The notes under the pieces are model-generated. The model was not told the DNA's origin and searched no databases. It saw only the letters and a list, made by a program, of their open reading frames with translations. From contig CAJWVZ010000001.1 of NCBI GenBank assembly GCA_913048385.1, positions 220,322-284,321 on the forward strand: DNA of 64,000 nt. Direction: 5' to 3'. Positions within the stretch are counted from its first letter, which is position 1; every line of letters begins with the position of its first letter. Positions 8,369 through 16,909 of the stretch are shown piece after piece. Both the position numbers and the translations under genes were made by a program. The DNA is from an uncultured Gammaproteobacteria bacterium (GTDB lineage Bacteria; Pseudomonadota; Gammaproteobacteria; Pseudomonadales; Pseudohongiellaceae).

Positions 8369-9832
8369 CTATCGTTGAGCAAAGCTTGGATTGAATATAG
8401 TCTTTGGAAGTATGACATCTTTGACATCGCAAAAAAAATCAAAACTCCAGTTACCGCCCTCGCGACCAATGCCTGAGTTTTTGCATCCTCCGAAAGGGGC
8501 AGCCAGATCTCTAATTCCAAAAGAGTTTACCCAAATGAATCCTGTTTTTACCTGATTGGCAACCGTAAGCGCTCGTTTTGTTTCACCAAAACATACGCCG
8601 CCTAATCCGTACTTTGTGTTGTTGGCGAGAAGTATCGCCTCCTCATCAGATTGAAATGATTGAATGACTAAGACAGGGCCAAAAACCTCTTCTTGGACGA
8701 TTTCATCATTTTGATTGACATTACTTAGCATGGTGGGAGTGTAGAACAGGGCGCCAGCATCGTGTTCCACGCCACCCCAGAGAACTTCTGCTCCTTGAGC
8801 AATCGCTCTATTAACGTACCCTTTTACCTTTTCGAGTTGTTTGGCGTTAATGAGCGGTCCTACTTCAGTGCTTTCGTTTTGGGGGTTTCCTACCTTTAAA
8901 TTTAAGGAGTATGCTTTCATTCTTTCGACAAATTGATCGTAAATATTTTTGTGTACTAGAAATCGTGTGCCAGCTAAACATACCTGTGTCGCGTTTCTGT
9001 ACATCAGTGCTCCGGTCCTTGCTGCTAAATCGATATCGGCGTCGTCTAGTACAATAAAGGGAGATTTTCCGCCGAGCTCTAGACTACAAGGGGTAAGATT
9101 CTCAGCAGCGGATTTTGAAATTTCTTGAGCAGTCGAAACAGACCCGGTGAATGATATCCTCCGTATTCGTGGGTCAGAGGTTAATAATGATCCAGTCGCA
9201 GCCCCGTTGCCGTGAACCATGTTAAGCACGCCAGGGGGCAGACCAGCTGCATCTGCTGCCTCAGCTAGAAGAGCGCTTGATAAAGGTGCTAATTCGGGAG
9301 GTTTAATTATACAAGTATTACCGGATGCCAGGGCGGGACCTAACTTCCACGTAGTGAGCATAAGTGGAGCGTTCCATGGCGTAATAATGGCGCACACTCC
9401 GGCCGGGTCATATTTCAAATAATGAGATGCTTGCGGTGTTTCAATAGTGCTGTCTTGCAGATTCAGTGCTGCCTCAGCAAACCAAGTGATGTTGAGCATC
9501 GATCTTGGGAGAATTCCATGTTTCAAACGAGAAAGTAAGATTCCAGCATCGCATGATTCAACTTCGCAAATAGCGTCTTTTCTCTTCCCGATCTCATCCG
9601 CGAAGCGCTTAAGGTATGGTAATCTTCCGTGTGCGCCCAGGCTTGACCAAAATGGGAACGCTTCATGTGCAGCGATTACCGCAGCGTTTACATTTTCAGC
9701 CGACCCGCAAGATATTTCAGCCAAATTTTTGCCATCGGTTGGAGAGAAGACTTTAAAATAACTTTTTCCTTCAACCCAAAGACCGCCGATGTAATGAGAG
9801 TCGTTTAAAGCATGTCCCTGTATATTGGGCAT
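8369..9832 (-). CDS. hpaE: 5-carboxymethyl-2-hydroxymuconate-semialdehyde dehydrogenase-type ALDH
   Basis: An NAD-dependent aldehyde dehydrogenase of 487 residues. It shows the cofactor segment ITPWNAPLMLTTWK, the FTGSVSTAQ loop, the general-base Glu in LELGGKSPF and the nucleophilic Cys in TQVCLAGTR. In this cluster the expected job is oxidation of the ring-opened semialdehyde made by the HpaD-type dioxygenase. The ATG at 9832 is preferred over an in-frame ATG at 9883: it is preceded by an AGAAAGGA Shine-Dalgarno-like stretch, and the upstream one would overlap the sulfatase gene. The family is certain; the substrate is inferred from position. Confidence 0.87.
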   Translation of the reverse strand: MPNIQGHALNDSHYIGGLWVEGKSYFKVFSPTDGKNLAEISCGSAENVNAAVIAAHEAFPFWSSLGAHGRLPYLKRFADEIGKRKDAICEVESCDAGILLSRLKHGILPRSMLNITWFAEAALNLQDSTIETPQASHYLKYDPAGVCAIITPWNAPLMLTTWKLGPALASGNTCIIKPPELAPLSSALLAEAADAAGLPPGVLNMVHGNGAATGSLLTSDPRIRRISFTGSVSTAQEISKSAAENLTPCSLELGGKSPFIVLDDADIDLAARTGALMYRNATQVCLAGTRFLVHKNIYDQFVERMKAYSLNLKVGNPQNESTEVGPLINAKQLEKVKGYVNRAIAQGAEVLWGGVEHDAGALFYTPTMLSNVNQNDEIVQEEVFGPVLVIQSFQSDEEAILLANNTKYGLGGVCFGETKRALTVANQVKTGFIWVNSFGIRDLAAPFGGCKNSGIGREGGNWSFDFFCDVKDVILPKTIFNPSFAQR

Positions 9833-9879
9833 CTGTTTTTCCTTTCTAATTTCCAAAAAAGCGCAGGGCGAACTAAGCC

Positions 9880-11586
9880 TCATTCGAGGTGCTTAAAACT
9901 CTCTAACTGATCTTGATATCGGGCGTACCCTACTTCGCTTTCCAGCAGAATAACGTTATTAGCGTCCGCATATGTAGAAAAAGTTTCTTTCATCTCGCTA
10001 ACCTTAGCTGGGTAAACTGCGCTGAGATCATCGATTTCTCCTGGATCTGTTTGCACGTCAAACAGTTGCCATTTTCGACTCTCCCAATCCCAATGAAGCT
10101 TCCATTTCCCGCTCCAGGTCGCTTTATTCCCATAAGTTTCCATCGAAAGAGTGCTTCGAAATTCAGTTTTCGGTTTTTGATCGAGCAGTTCTCGGACAGC
10201 TGAGAAGCCCTGCATAGCTTCTCGATCATAGGCCGAAATTTTACCTATATCCAACAGGGTTGGAGCAATATCTAAAATCGAGAACAGAGTATTAATTTTG
10301 AGATTTTTTGGAATGATTTTTGGGAATGAAAAAATAGCCGGGACTCTGACGCCGCCTTCCCCTAGAAAGCTTTTGTATTCATTTAAAATTCCTGCGCTGA
10401 CATGGGCCCATCCTCGACTCAATGTAACATAAGAATTTACTTTTCCCATATTTTGATATGATTGATCAAAAGTTTTTGGTAACCAATCCTTGTTGTCCGC
10501 AAGACCGTATTCTATATCGTTACCTTCAGGACCGTTGTCCGAAAGAAAAACAATAAGAGTGTTTTCATATTTTCCGGAAGATTTCAGATAAGCTATTAGC
10601 CGTCCAATCTCATTATCTAAGTAAGCAATCATTGCAGCATATAATTCCATCTTGCGTGACTCTCTCGCTTTACTTTCTTCAGAAAGATCAGACCATGATC
10701 CCAAGGCATCTGGAAAGGGTGGCGCCGCTGCCGTTTGCGAAATTAAGCCAAGTTTTCGAGCTGATTCGATGCGCTGAGCACGGATCTTTTCCCAGCCGTC
10801 ATCATAGACGCCGGAGAATTTATTCTGCCAATCTTCTGGAACCTGAAGTGGCCAGTGCGGGGCAGTAAAAGCAAGATATCCAAAAAAAGGATCTGTATTT
10901 GCATCTTCTTTTTTATCGTCAAGGTAGCTTATGAGCTTATTGACGTAAAACTGAGTGGAGTAAAAGTCGCTGGGAAGGTTTTCGATTTGAATTCCGTCTT
11001 CGAAATAATTGGCAATCGGCGCTGAAGATGTTTGTCCCGCTGCGTCAGAAAAATGGCTAGCTCCACCATCCGCGAGATAGAAGGCTTTCTTAAATCCGCG
11101 GGCGTGGGGGTTAGCGTCCGGTGAATTGCCTTGGTGCCATTTTCCGGCCATTAGAGTGTGATAACCAGCAGATGCAAATCCCTCAACAAAAGAATTGACC
11201 TGATCTGGCCAAACACCGCTGTAGCCCGGTTGTCCATTTAGCACGGGTAGTCGCTGGGCAGCAACAGGGTTGAAGCCATACCCAACGGAGTGGCTATCCA
11301 AGCCACTTAATAGCATAGCTCGGGATGGCGCACAGGTGGCATTTGAGTAGAACCGAGTCGCCATGGCTCCTGAGCGAGCTAGGGAATCTATATTTGGGGT
11401 AGGTATTTCACTTCCGTAAATACCCAAGTCGGAGAATCCAAGATCATCGGCAAGTATTATAAGAACGTTTGGTCTCTCTACTCCAAGTTGATGGGTAATG
11501 TTTTGTTCAGAGCAGCCTACTGTCAAAGCAGAAACCATTAAAGAGCACGGAATCAGAGCAACTAGTTTCCTTGAATTTTTTGTCAT
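9880..11586 (-). CDS. Arylsulfatase-type sulfatase, predicted lipoprotein
   Basis: The N-terminus is a lipoprotein signal with lipobox LTVGC (Cys25), so the enzyme is probably exported and lipid-anchored. The sulfatase core follows: metal-binding ADDLGFSDLG near residues 46-55, then CAPSR at 85-89, whose Cys is the residue converted to formylglycine. LMAGKWHQG and LSDNGPEGND complete the signature. Type I sulfatases hydrolyse sulfate esters. Between hpaE and a DUF1330 gene, a plausible role is removing sulfate from a phenolic such as sulfated 4-hydroxyphenylacetate, which is inference. No maturase gene is visible. The ATG at 11586 is preferred to a TTG at 11601. Confidence 0.88.
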   Translation of the reverse strand: MTKNSRKLVALIPCSLMVSALTVGCSEQNITHQLGVERPNVLIILADDLGFSDLGIYGSEIPTPNIDSLARSGAMATRFYSNATCAPSRAMLLSGLDSHSVGYGFNPVAAQRLPVLNGQPGYSGVWPDQVNSFVEGFASAGYHTLMAGKWHQGNSPDANPHARGFKKAFYLADGGASHFSDAAGQTSSAPIANYFEDGIQIENLPSDFYSTQFYVNKLISYLDDKKEDANTDPFFGYLAFTAPHWPLQVPEDWQNKFSGVYDDGWEKIRAQRIESARKLGLISQTAAAPPFPDALGSWSDLSEESKARESRKMELYAAMIAYLDNEIGRLIAYLKSSGKYENTLIVFLSDNGPEGNDIEYGLADNKDWLPKTFDQSYQNMGKVNSYVTLSRGWAHVSAGILNEYKSFLGEGGVRVPAIFSFPKIIPKNLKINTLFSILDIAPTLLDIGKISAYDREAMQGFSAVRELLDQKPKTEFRSTLSMETYGNKATWSGKWKLHWDWESRKWQLFDVQTDPGEIDDLSAVYPAKVSEMKETFSTYADANNVILLESEVGYARYQDQLESFKHLE

Positions 11587-11684
11587 GTGTGGTGTCGCCA
11601 AATTTTTATTGGTGATGGATAATCATTAATATTATTGTAATTTGCACGTAGAGTTTGACTGAATTCAAGCGTTGATTAAGAGCT

Positions 11685-11987
11685 TCATTCACTGACGACG
11701 CAACTTGTTCGGATGACTACTTCAGTTTCATCGTCTCCTAATTCTGCCAACGCATCTAAATATTTTGGATCATTTTTAAATGAGATTGCTTTTTCAAAAG
11801 TTTCGAACTCGACAACCACTGCAGAGTGCATTTTGGTTGCTCCAATTTGCGTTCTAGCTACCTTCCCTAAGACTATTGTTTTTGCTTCACCGCTTTCAAC
11901 AAGTGCCTCCCATTTTTTAACGTATCGTGAAAAGCGTTCAGGGTCTAAAATTTTTTCGACATGGTTTATCCAGTAGCCTTTTGCCAT
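11685..11987 (-). CDS. DUF1330 domain protein
   Basis: A 100-residue protein of the dimeric alpha-beta barrel type. It starts MAKGYWINHVEKI and ends with the strand-rich segment AVVVEFETFEKAISF followed by DPKYLDAL, typical of DUF1330. It has a clear AAAGGT ribosome-binding sequence before the ATG. Members are small, cytosolic and mostly uncharacterised. It lies between the sulfatase and the succinate-semialdehyde dehydrogenase genes on the same strand, so it may belong to the same transcript. A dedicated carboxymethyl-hydroxymuconate isomerase (HpaF) is missing from the cluster. Whether this protein fills that step cannot be decided from sequence. Confidence 0.75.
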   Translation of the reverse strand: MAKGYWINHVEKILDPERFSRYVKKWEALVESGEAKTIVLGKVARTQIGATKMHSAVVVEFETFEKAISFKNDPKYLDALAELGDDETEVVIRTSCVVSE

Positions 11988-12034
11988 CTTTCTACCTTTT
12001 GTAATCTTAGAAAAACGATAAGATTTCGATTATC

Positions 12035-13495
12035 TTATGTGTTGATTCCGCCCATTGAGTGGAATTTTGTTTCATAAAAATCTTGAATGCCTTCTTTCCC
12101 GCCCTCTGATCCAATTCCAGATTGTTTCCAGCCACCGAATGGCGCAACTTCTGTAGAAAACACTCCGGAATTCGAACAAACGATGCCATATTCTAGACTC
12201 TCAGAGAGCCTCATTACCCTTCCGATATCCCGAGTAAAGAAATAAGCGGCTAAGCCATAGTTTGTTGAATTTGCTTCCGCAATAACTTCTTCTTCCGACG
12301 AAAAGCTTTCCACAGCAGCGATGGGTCCAAAGATTTCCTCGTTTAAGATTCTCATATTCTTAGATGTATTTATCAGTAATGTGGGCTCATAAAAAAACCC
12401 GCCAAGCGCATGGCGCTTGCCTCCAAGCAAGACGGCGGCGCCATTGGATTTTGCATCTAACATAAACGAATCCATTTTCTCGACTGCTTTTCTATCTATC
12501 ATTGGCCCAATGGTCGCTTCCTCGTCGAACCCATCGGCGACCTTTAATTTTGAAATGCCTGTCTTGAGCTTGCTTACAAAATTATCTATAACATCATTTT
12601 GAACATAAATGCGATTCGTACAAACGCAGGTTTGTCCGCAATTTCTAAACTTTGTCGCAATACAGTGCTCAACGGCTTCATCAATATTGGCATCGTTAAA
12701 GACAATAAAGGGTGCGTTACCACCCAATTCTAGGGAAACCTTTTTGATCGACTTTGCACATTGCGCCATTAAAATTTTTCCGGTGGCTGTTGAACCTGTA
12801 AACGTGAATTTTGCGATACTCGGGTGTTGAGTTAATACCTCACCAATACCTTGGCTGTCGGTGCCGGCGACAACGTTCAGGACGCCCGACGGCAAGCCTG
12901 CGCGTTTAGCCAACTCACACAAGGCTAGGGCAGATAGGGGTGTCTTCGGGTCGGGTTTAATTACCACGGTACATCCTGCCGCTAGCGCTGGGGCCGCCTT
13001 TCGAGTAATCATGGCGTTCGGAAAATTCCATGGTGTGATGCAACCGACAACACCGATTGCTTGTTTATATGTAAAAAGCCTTCGGCTTTTGTCGACTGTT
13101 GGAATAATGTTGCCTAAAACACGTTTGCATTCTTCAGCGTAAAACTCGATAAAACTCGCGCCATATATGATTTCATTTCTTGCCTCGGAGATTGGTTTAC
13201 CCTGCTCTAAAGTCATGATCTTAGCTAAGTCTTCAGTATTCTCCAGAATCAATTGAAACCATTTCTGTAAGACTGAAGCCCGTTCCTTTGCCGTGAACCC
13301 ACTCCAATATTTGAAAGCTTTTTGTGCCGCATTGACTGCGTCTTCCGCATCAGACCGGGTGCTATCGGATACTTTCGCTATAATCTGGTTTGTTGAGGGA
13401 TTTATGACCTCGAGTTGATCATCTTGATGATCAACCCATTCGTTGTTAATAAAGCTGCTTGTTTGAAATAAGCTTGGATCAGTTAATGTTGTCAT
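12035..13495 (-). CDS. gabD: Succinate-semialdehyde dehydrogenase-type ALDH
   Basis: The 486-residue ALDH has ITPWNFPNAMITRKAAPAL for cofactor binding, the FTGSTATGK loop, the base Glu in LELGGNAPFIV and the catalytic Cys in GQTCVCTNR. These are close to the GabD/SSADH consensus. It would oxidise succinate semialdehyde from the HpaI reaction to succinate, joining ring degradation to the TCA cycle. The frame extends to an ATG at 13576, but the ATG at 13495 (protein starting MTTLTDPSLF) matches the usual family start. It heads the long minus-strand run of seven genes. Another semialdehyde substrate is possible. Confidence 0.85.
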   Translation of the reverse strand: MTTLTDPSLFQTSSFINNEWVDHQDDQLEVINPSTNQIIAKVSDSTRSDAEDAVNAAQKAFKYWSGFTAKERASVLQKWFQLILENTEDLAKIMTLEQGKPISEARNEIIYGASFIEFYAEECKRVLGNIIPTVDKSRRLFTYKQAIGVVGCITPWNFPNAMITRKAAPALAAGCTVVIKPDPKTPLSALALCELAKRAGLPSGVLNVVAGTDSQGIGEVLTQHPSIAKFTFTGSTATGKILMAQCAKSIKKVSLELGGNAPFIVFNDANIDEAVEHCIATKFRNCGQTCVCTNRIYVQNDVIDNFVSKLKTGISKLKVADGFDEEATIGPMIDRKAVEKMDSFMLDAKSNGAAVLLGGKRHALGGFFYEPTLLINTSKNMRILNEEIFGPIAAVESFSSEEEVIAEANSTNYGLAAYFFTRDIGRVMRLSESLEYGIVCSNSGVFSTEVAPFGGWKQSGIGSEGGKEGIQDFYETKFHSMGGINT

Positions 13496-13713
13496 ATGTG
13501 TGTAGTACAAACTCCCACGAGAGTGAAGAAAGAATCCCGAATTGTGAGTATGATCCAGCTTAGGGCGAGGAATCAAGTGAAGGAGGATGCGCAGGTTTTG
13601 GATAGGGTGTCCTGCACTCGGCCTTGACGCGTTTAAAAAAATTTTAAATGTGAAAATTGTTTCCGAGGGCGTGGTATCCTGTTTTTATAAACAATGTCGT
13701 GAGGGCAGTGGGT

Positions 13714-14760
13714 ATGATTATGTTTCGAAAGAGTGCGGTGTTAACTTTTGTGATAATGACAGTGCTTGTTGGCTGTGTTAACGATTATTCAGACTCGGTC
13801 GCGGTAGAGCAATCAGGCATTTGCGACGAAGACGTCGGGATCACATATATCTGCGGCCTGATGAATGCCGAGGATCTTCTGAGCTTAGGCGATAGTGAAA
13901 TGATCCTGACTTCCGGGATGTCGAGCGAAGGAGTTAACGGGCACCTTTACATAGTCAACACAAGAGATGATAGCTGGGAGGATTTGGTCGGGAGCGTTAA
14001 TTTTTCGCAAGACTTTGATAATACCCTCTACGCCGCCTGCTCTGATCAGTTCAGTGTTGATAATTTTTCTGCTCACGGTTTGGCACTTAAGGAGATTGAA
14101 CCAAAGTTTTTTGATCTGTATATAACGAGCCATGGGGCTCGTGAAGCAATTGAGATTTTTAATCTCGATCTAAGAAGCGGTTCTGCGATTTTGACATGGA
14201 GAGGTTGCGTGCCTCTAGACGAAAGCATCATGCACAATAGTGTGGCCATTCTCGATGACGGGGGTTTTGTTACTACTCAGTTCATGGTTTGGGCAGAGGG
14301 TCTCGCATCAGCGGTTACTGGTGAGGCTAAAGGTAGCGTTGTTGAGTGGCATCCTGGTGGGGTGCCGGAAACGGTTCTAGGAACCGAGCTTTCGGCTCCA
14401 AATGGTATCGCCATCTCAGATGACCAGCGTTATATGTTTGTGGCAGCACTCGGCGCACGGGAGATAGTACGTTTTGATCTCTCTCAGGAACCTATAACAA
14501 AAACGATCGTCTCAACAGGAAGTATTCCAGACAACGTTCGTTGGGGAGAGCCGGGTAAGCTTCTCACTGCTGGCGGCAATATCGATGGTAACGGCTGGTC
14601 CGTGGTAGAAGTCGATGCGATGGGCATGGGATCCGTAAAAGTCGGCGGTATGGATGGCTCTGCTAAAATGCAAGGGATAAGTTCGGCTTTGCAAATTGGT
14701 GATAAAATTTGGGTGGGTACATACAATGGCGACCGAATTGGGTATTTCACAAAGCAGTGA
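13714..14760 (+). CDS. SMP-30/gluconolactonase-like beta-propeller lipoprotein
   Basis: Starting at the ATG at 13714, the 348-residue protein has a signal peptide ending in the lipobox VLVGC (Cys21), so it is predicted to be a lipoprotein. The mature part has repeated beta-strand units. The segment LSAPNGIAISDDQRYMFVA and the later IVRFDLS and RIGYFTKQ stretches resemble SMP-30/strictosidine synthase-type six-bladed propellers. Several enzymes of this fold are lactonases or esterases, but no catalytic residue can be assigned with confidence. It is a single gene between divergently and co-oriented neighbours, with a GAGGG-type sequence upstream. Confidence 0.65.
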   Translation: MIMFRKSAVLTFVIMTVLVGCVNDYSDSVAVEQSGICDEDVGITYICGLMNAEDLLSLGDSEMILTSGMSSEGVNGHLYIVNTRDDSWEDLVGSVNFSQDFDNTLYAACSDQFSVDNFSAHGLALKEIEPKFFDLYITSHGAREAIEIFNLDLRSGSAILTWRGCVPLDESIMHNSVAILDDGGFVTTQFMVWAEGLASAVTGEAKGSVVEWHPGGVPETVLGTELSAPNGIAISDDQRYMFVAALGAREIVRFDLSQEPITKTIVSTGSIPDNVRWGEPGKLLTAGGNIDGNGWSVVEVDAMGMGSVKVGGMDGSAKMQGISSALQIGDKIWVGTYNGDRIGYFTKQ

Positions 14761-14854
14761 GTTCAAAGCTGGCGGTAACGGAGGCTGATTTTATTACTTT
14801 GATTATGCGTAGGGAAAATGCCAGGTCACAATATAGTGGTACTGTGCGGTAATA

Positions 14855-16246
14855 ATGCAGTCTTCGAGTAGCGCGATGGCTTCGAAACAATCTCTTGTCC
14901 TTTTCATGGTTGTTCTTAGTGCGTTTGCGACTCCTATCATGCTGTCAGCGACAAATGTTGCTCTTCCGACTATAAGCAGATATTTTTCCCTTGATGCGGT
15001 AACAGTGACTTGGATTCCCATGGCGTATTTGATGGCAAGCGCAATGTTTGTCATTATTTTTGGTCGGTGTGCCGATTTATTTGGCAGGAAAAAAGTTTTT
15101 ATAATCGGTATCGGTGCGGTGATTCTCACTTCCGTTTTTACTGCTGTTTCTGCAAACATTTCAATGTTGCTTATAGGCCGCTTTCTTCAAGGCGTGAGTG
15201 CCGCAATGCTTTATGCCACTCAAATGAGTATGGTGACATCTGTGTATCCTCCGAAGAATAGGGGAAAAGCTATTGGGCTTGTTGTCACTGCAGTTTATTT
15301 TGGTTTGGCTGCTGGACCATTGCTCGGAGGACTGATTTTAGATTCTTTTGGATGGAGAATGGCTTTGCTCACACACATTCCATTGACACTAGTAGCTTTA
15401 ATATTAGGGACTTTTTTTGTAAAAGATGAATGGAAAGGTGAAAAAGGCTCCTTTGATTTCAGTGGCTCTGTTCTTTATTTTTTATTGCTAGGCAGCCTTT
15501 GTTTGGCTGCAGCAAATATCCCGAGCCTTTTCGGTGGAGTATTAGCTCTGGGGTTTTTAGTTTGTTTGTTCTTATTTTTAAGCCATTCTCTGCAATCAAG
15601 TTCTCCTATTATTGATGTGAGACTTTTTTATAACAACGTCATGTTTAGTCGCTCATGTTGTGCATCATTGATTATGTATACAGCTACATACGCGAATGTT
15701 TTTTTAGTTAGTTTATATTTACAAGAACTGAAGGGGTTATCTGCGACTAATGCAGGTCTGATTATGAGTGTTCAGCCTTTAACAATGGCCATTTTTTCCA
15801 CGAGTTTTGGGGGTATGTCTGATAAAATTGAGCCTAGAATTTTATCTTCGGCTGGTATTTTATTTACGTCTATCGCGCTAGCGATTCTTAGTAATTTGTC
15901 GTCAGCGAGCCCATTAATAGGTTTTGTTTTTGCCTTGATTCTAGCAGGTATGGGATTCAGTCTCTTTGCGTCACCGAATACTAACGCGATAATGAGTTCG
16001 GTGGATAAAAAAGATTATGGTGCTGCCTCGGGCGCAGTCGCGACAACCCGCATGCTAGGGCAGTTGACAAGTATGGTGATCGTAGCATTGTTGATGTCCC
16101 TAGTGATTGGAGATCAGCTTATTGAGGAGAGCTCTCTACCTTTGCTCGAAAAATTGATACAACTTAGCTTTGGTTTTGCTGCACTTATTTGCATACCCGG
16201 GATGATCCTTTCGCTTTTTCGGGGTAGGAAAAATCTCCCCGCTTAG
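14855..16246 (+). CDS. MFS drug-efflux transporter, DHA2 (14-helix) family
   Basis: The 463-residue protein has about 14 hydrophobic segments. Motif D1-like ATNVALPTISRYFSL is near residue 30, followed by TWIPMAYLMASA, the motif-A loop GRCADLFGRKKV and the motif-C-like GLAAGPLLGG. These place it with EmrB/QacA-type proton-driven exporters. No membrane-fusion partner is adjacent, so it is more like a stand-alone inner-membrane exporter. A start at 14876 (MASKQS) is also possible. It sits just upstream of the pqq region. Its substrate is unknown; export of a toxic aromatic is a guess from location. Confidence 0.85.
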   Translation: MQSSSSAMASKQSLVLFMVVLSAFATPIMLSATNVALPTISRYFSLDAVTVTWIPMAYLMASAMFVIIFGRCADLFGRKKVFIIGIGAVILTSVFTAVSANISMLLIGRFLQGVSAAMLYATQMSMVTSVYPPKNRGKAIGLVVTAVYFGLAAGPLLGGLILDSFGWRMALLTHIPLTLVALILGTFFVKDEWKGEKGSFDFSGSVLYFLLLGSLCLAAANIPSLFGGVLALGFLVCLFLFLSHSLQSSSPIIDVRLFYNNVMFSRSCCASLIMYTATYANVFLVSLYLQELKGLSATNAGLIMSVQPLTMAIFSTSFGGMSDKIEPRILSSAGILFTSIALAILSNLSSASPLIGFVFALILAGMGFSLFASPNTNAIMSSVDKKDYGAASGAVATTRMLGQLTSMVIVALLMSLVIGDQLIEESSLPLLEKLIQLSFGFAALICIPGMILSLFRGRKNLPA

Positions 16247-16276
16247 AAACATCGCTCCAAGAGCAATTTAAACAGT

Positions 16277-16304
16277 TTTGACTGAGTGTATTTGACTGAG
16301 TGTA
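16277..16304. repeat. Perfect 14-bp tandem repeat
   Basis: The unit TTTGACTGAGTGTA occurs twice, head to tail, at 16277-16290 and 16291-16304 with no mismatch. Each unit carries a TTGACT hexamer that could serve as a -35 element or half of a repeated operator. Confidence 0.9.
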
Positions 16305-16306
16305 AT
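16278..16306 (+). promoter_or_regulatory. Candidate sigma-70 promoter upstream of pqqA
   Basis: TTGACT at 16278-16283 is separated by 17 bases from TGTAAT at 16301-16306, which matches TATAAT at five of six positions. It points towards pqqA, whose start is about 370 bases downstream. It overlaps the tandem repeat. A second TTGACT at 16568-16573 lies nearer pqqA but lacks a well-spaced -10. Confidence 0.45.
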
Positions 16307-16677
16307 AGGAGAATAAACTTTTTAAATGTCTCGATGAGCGTTTTAGCTTGCATTTACGTTGCTCGGATTCGATAGCTTGCAGCTACCAAACCGTGGCTCG
16401 GTTTGGAGGTAATTGTCGCGTTTTTCGTGTTGTTGGGATCGGAAAACCCCGAAGTAAAAGTGGATGCCGCTAGTAGCAGTGAAGCAAATGATTAGAATTA
16501 CTAAAAAAACTCATATTTTTCAGCAATGTAACTAATAGAAAGCACTTCCAGATTGATAAACTATTGGTTGACTTTAGAAAGCTAGCATTTTGCTTTATAA
16601 GTTGGTAACGTATGTCGGTCGGTTACTTGTATCCGAAAAGATGTCTTTTTAACGAACTGATAAATATGGAGTAAGAT

Positions 16678-16749
16678 ATGTGGACTAAGCCTACTTATGA
16701 GAACGTTCGCCTTGGATTCGAAATCACTATGTATTTCAGCCATAGATAA
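16678..16749 (+). CDS. pqqA: PQQ precursor peptide PqqA
   Basis: A 23-codon gene encodes a peptide starting MWTKPTY and containing EITMY, with Glu15 and Tyr19 in the E-x3-Y spacing that defines PqqA. PqqE links these two residues, and they become the PQQ skeleton after proteolysis. The ATG is preceded by GGAG six bases upstream. The length and the MWTKP opening match known PqqA peptides. It is the first gene of the pqq cluster and is separated from pqqB by a 160-bp gap holding a rho-independent terminator, so its transcript is probably more abundant than that of the enzymes. Confidence 0.95.
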   Translation: MWTKPTYENVRLGFEITMYFSHR

Positions 16750-16830
16750 GATGAACTCATAGTCTTGTCAGTTCTTCAGTATAGGTTTTCTAGAAGTCTT
16801 TGCTGATATCTCGGACAAAACAGCGAGTTT

Positions 16831-16858
16831 AAAAAACGCCAGGGTTCTGGCGTTTTTT
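16831..16858 (+). terminator. Rho-independent terminator between pqqA and pqqB
   Basis: AAAAAACGCCAG and CTGGCGTTTTTT form a 12-bp stem around a GGTT loop, followed by the run of Ts. The GC core is CGCCAG/CTGGCG. It lies 82 bases after the pqqA stop codon and 50 before pqqB, where it would stop most or part of the transcription. The symmetry means it could also act on the other strand, but no minus-strand gene ends here. Confidence 0.85.
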
Positions 16859-16909
16859 ATTTAGGGTTCGAAAAAATCTAGTTGTAAAAACCTTGAAAAG
16901 CTAATCTTT

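Larger units (their letters stand above)
16247..16677. other. 431-bp intergenic leader region upstream of pqqA
   Basis: No protein-coding gene is seen. The stretch holds a perfect 14-bp tandem repeat with an embedded promoter-like sequence (16277-16306). It also has a stable hairpin at 16386-16406 (8-bp arms CCAAACCG and CGGTTTGG, 5-base loop) with a GGAGGT directly after it but no ORF to use it. Only the short region before 16678 serves as the pqqA leader for certain. A long untranslated leader or a small RNA are both possible. Confidence 0.5.

Noticed and set aside
9832..9883. Upstream ATG of the HpaE-type gene
   Set aside because: It overlaps the sulfatase gene, while the ATG at 9832 has a good Shine-Dalgarno sequence and fits the family length.
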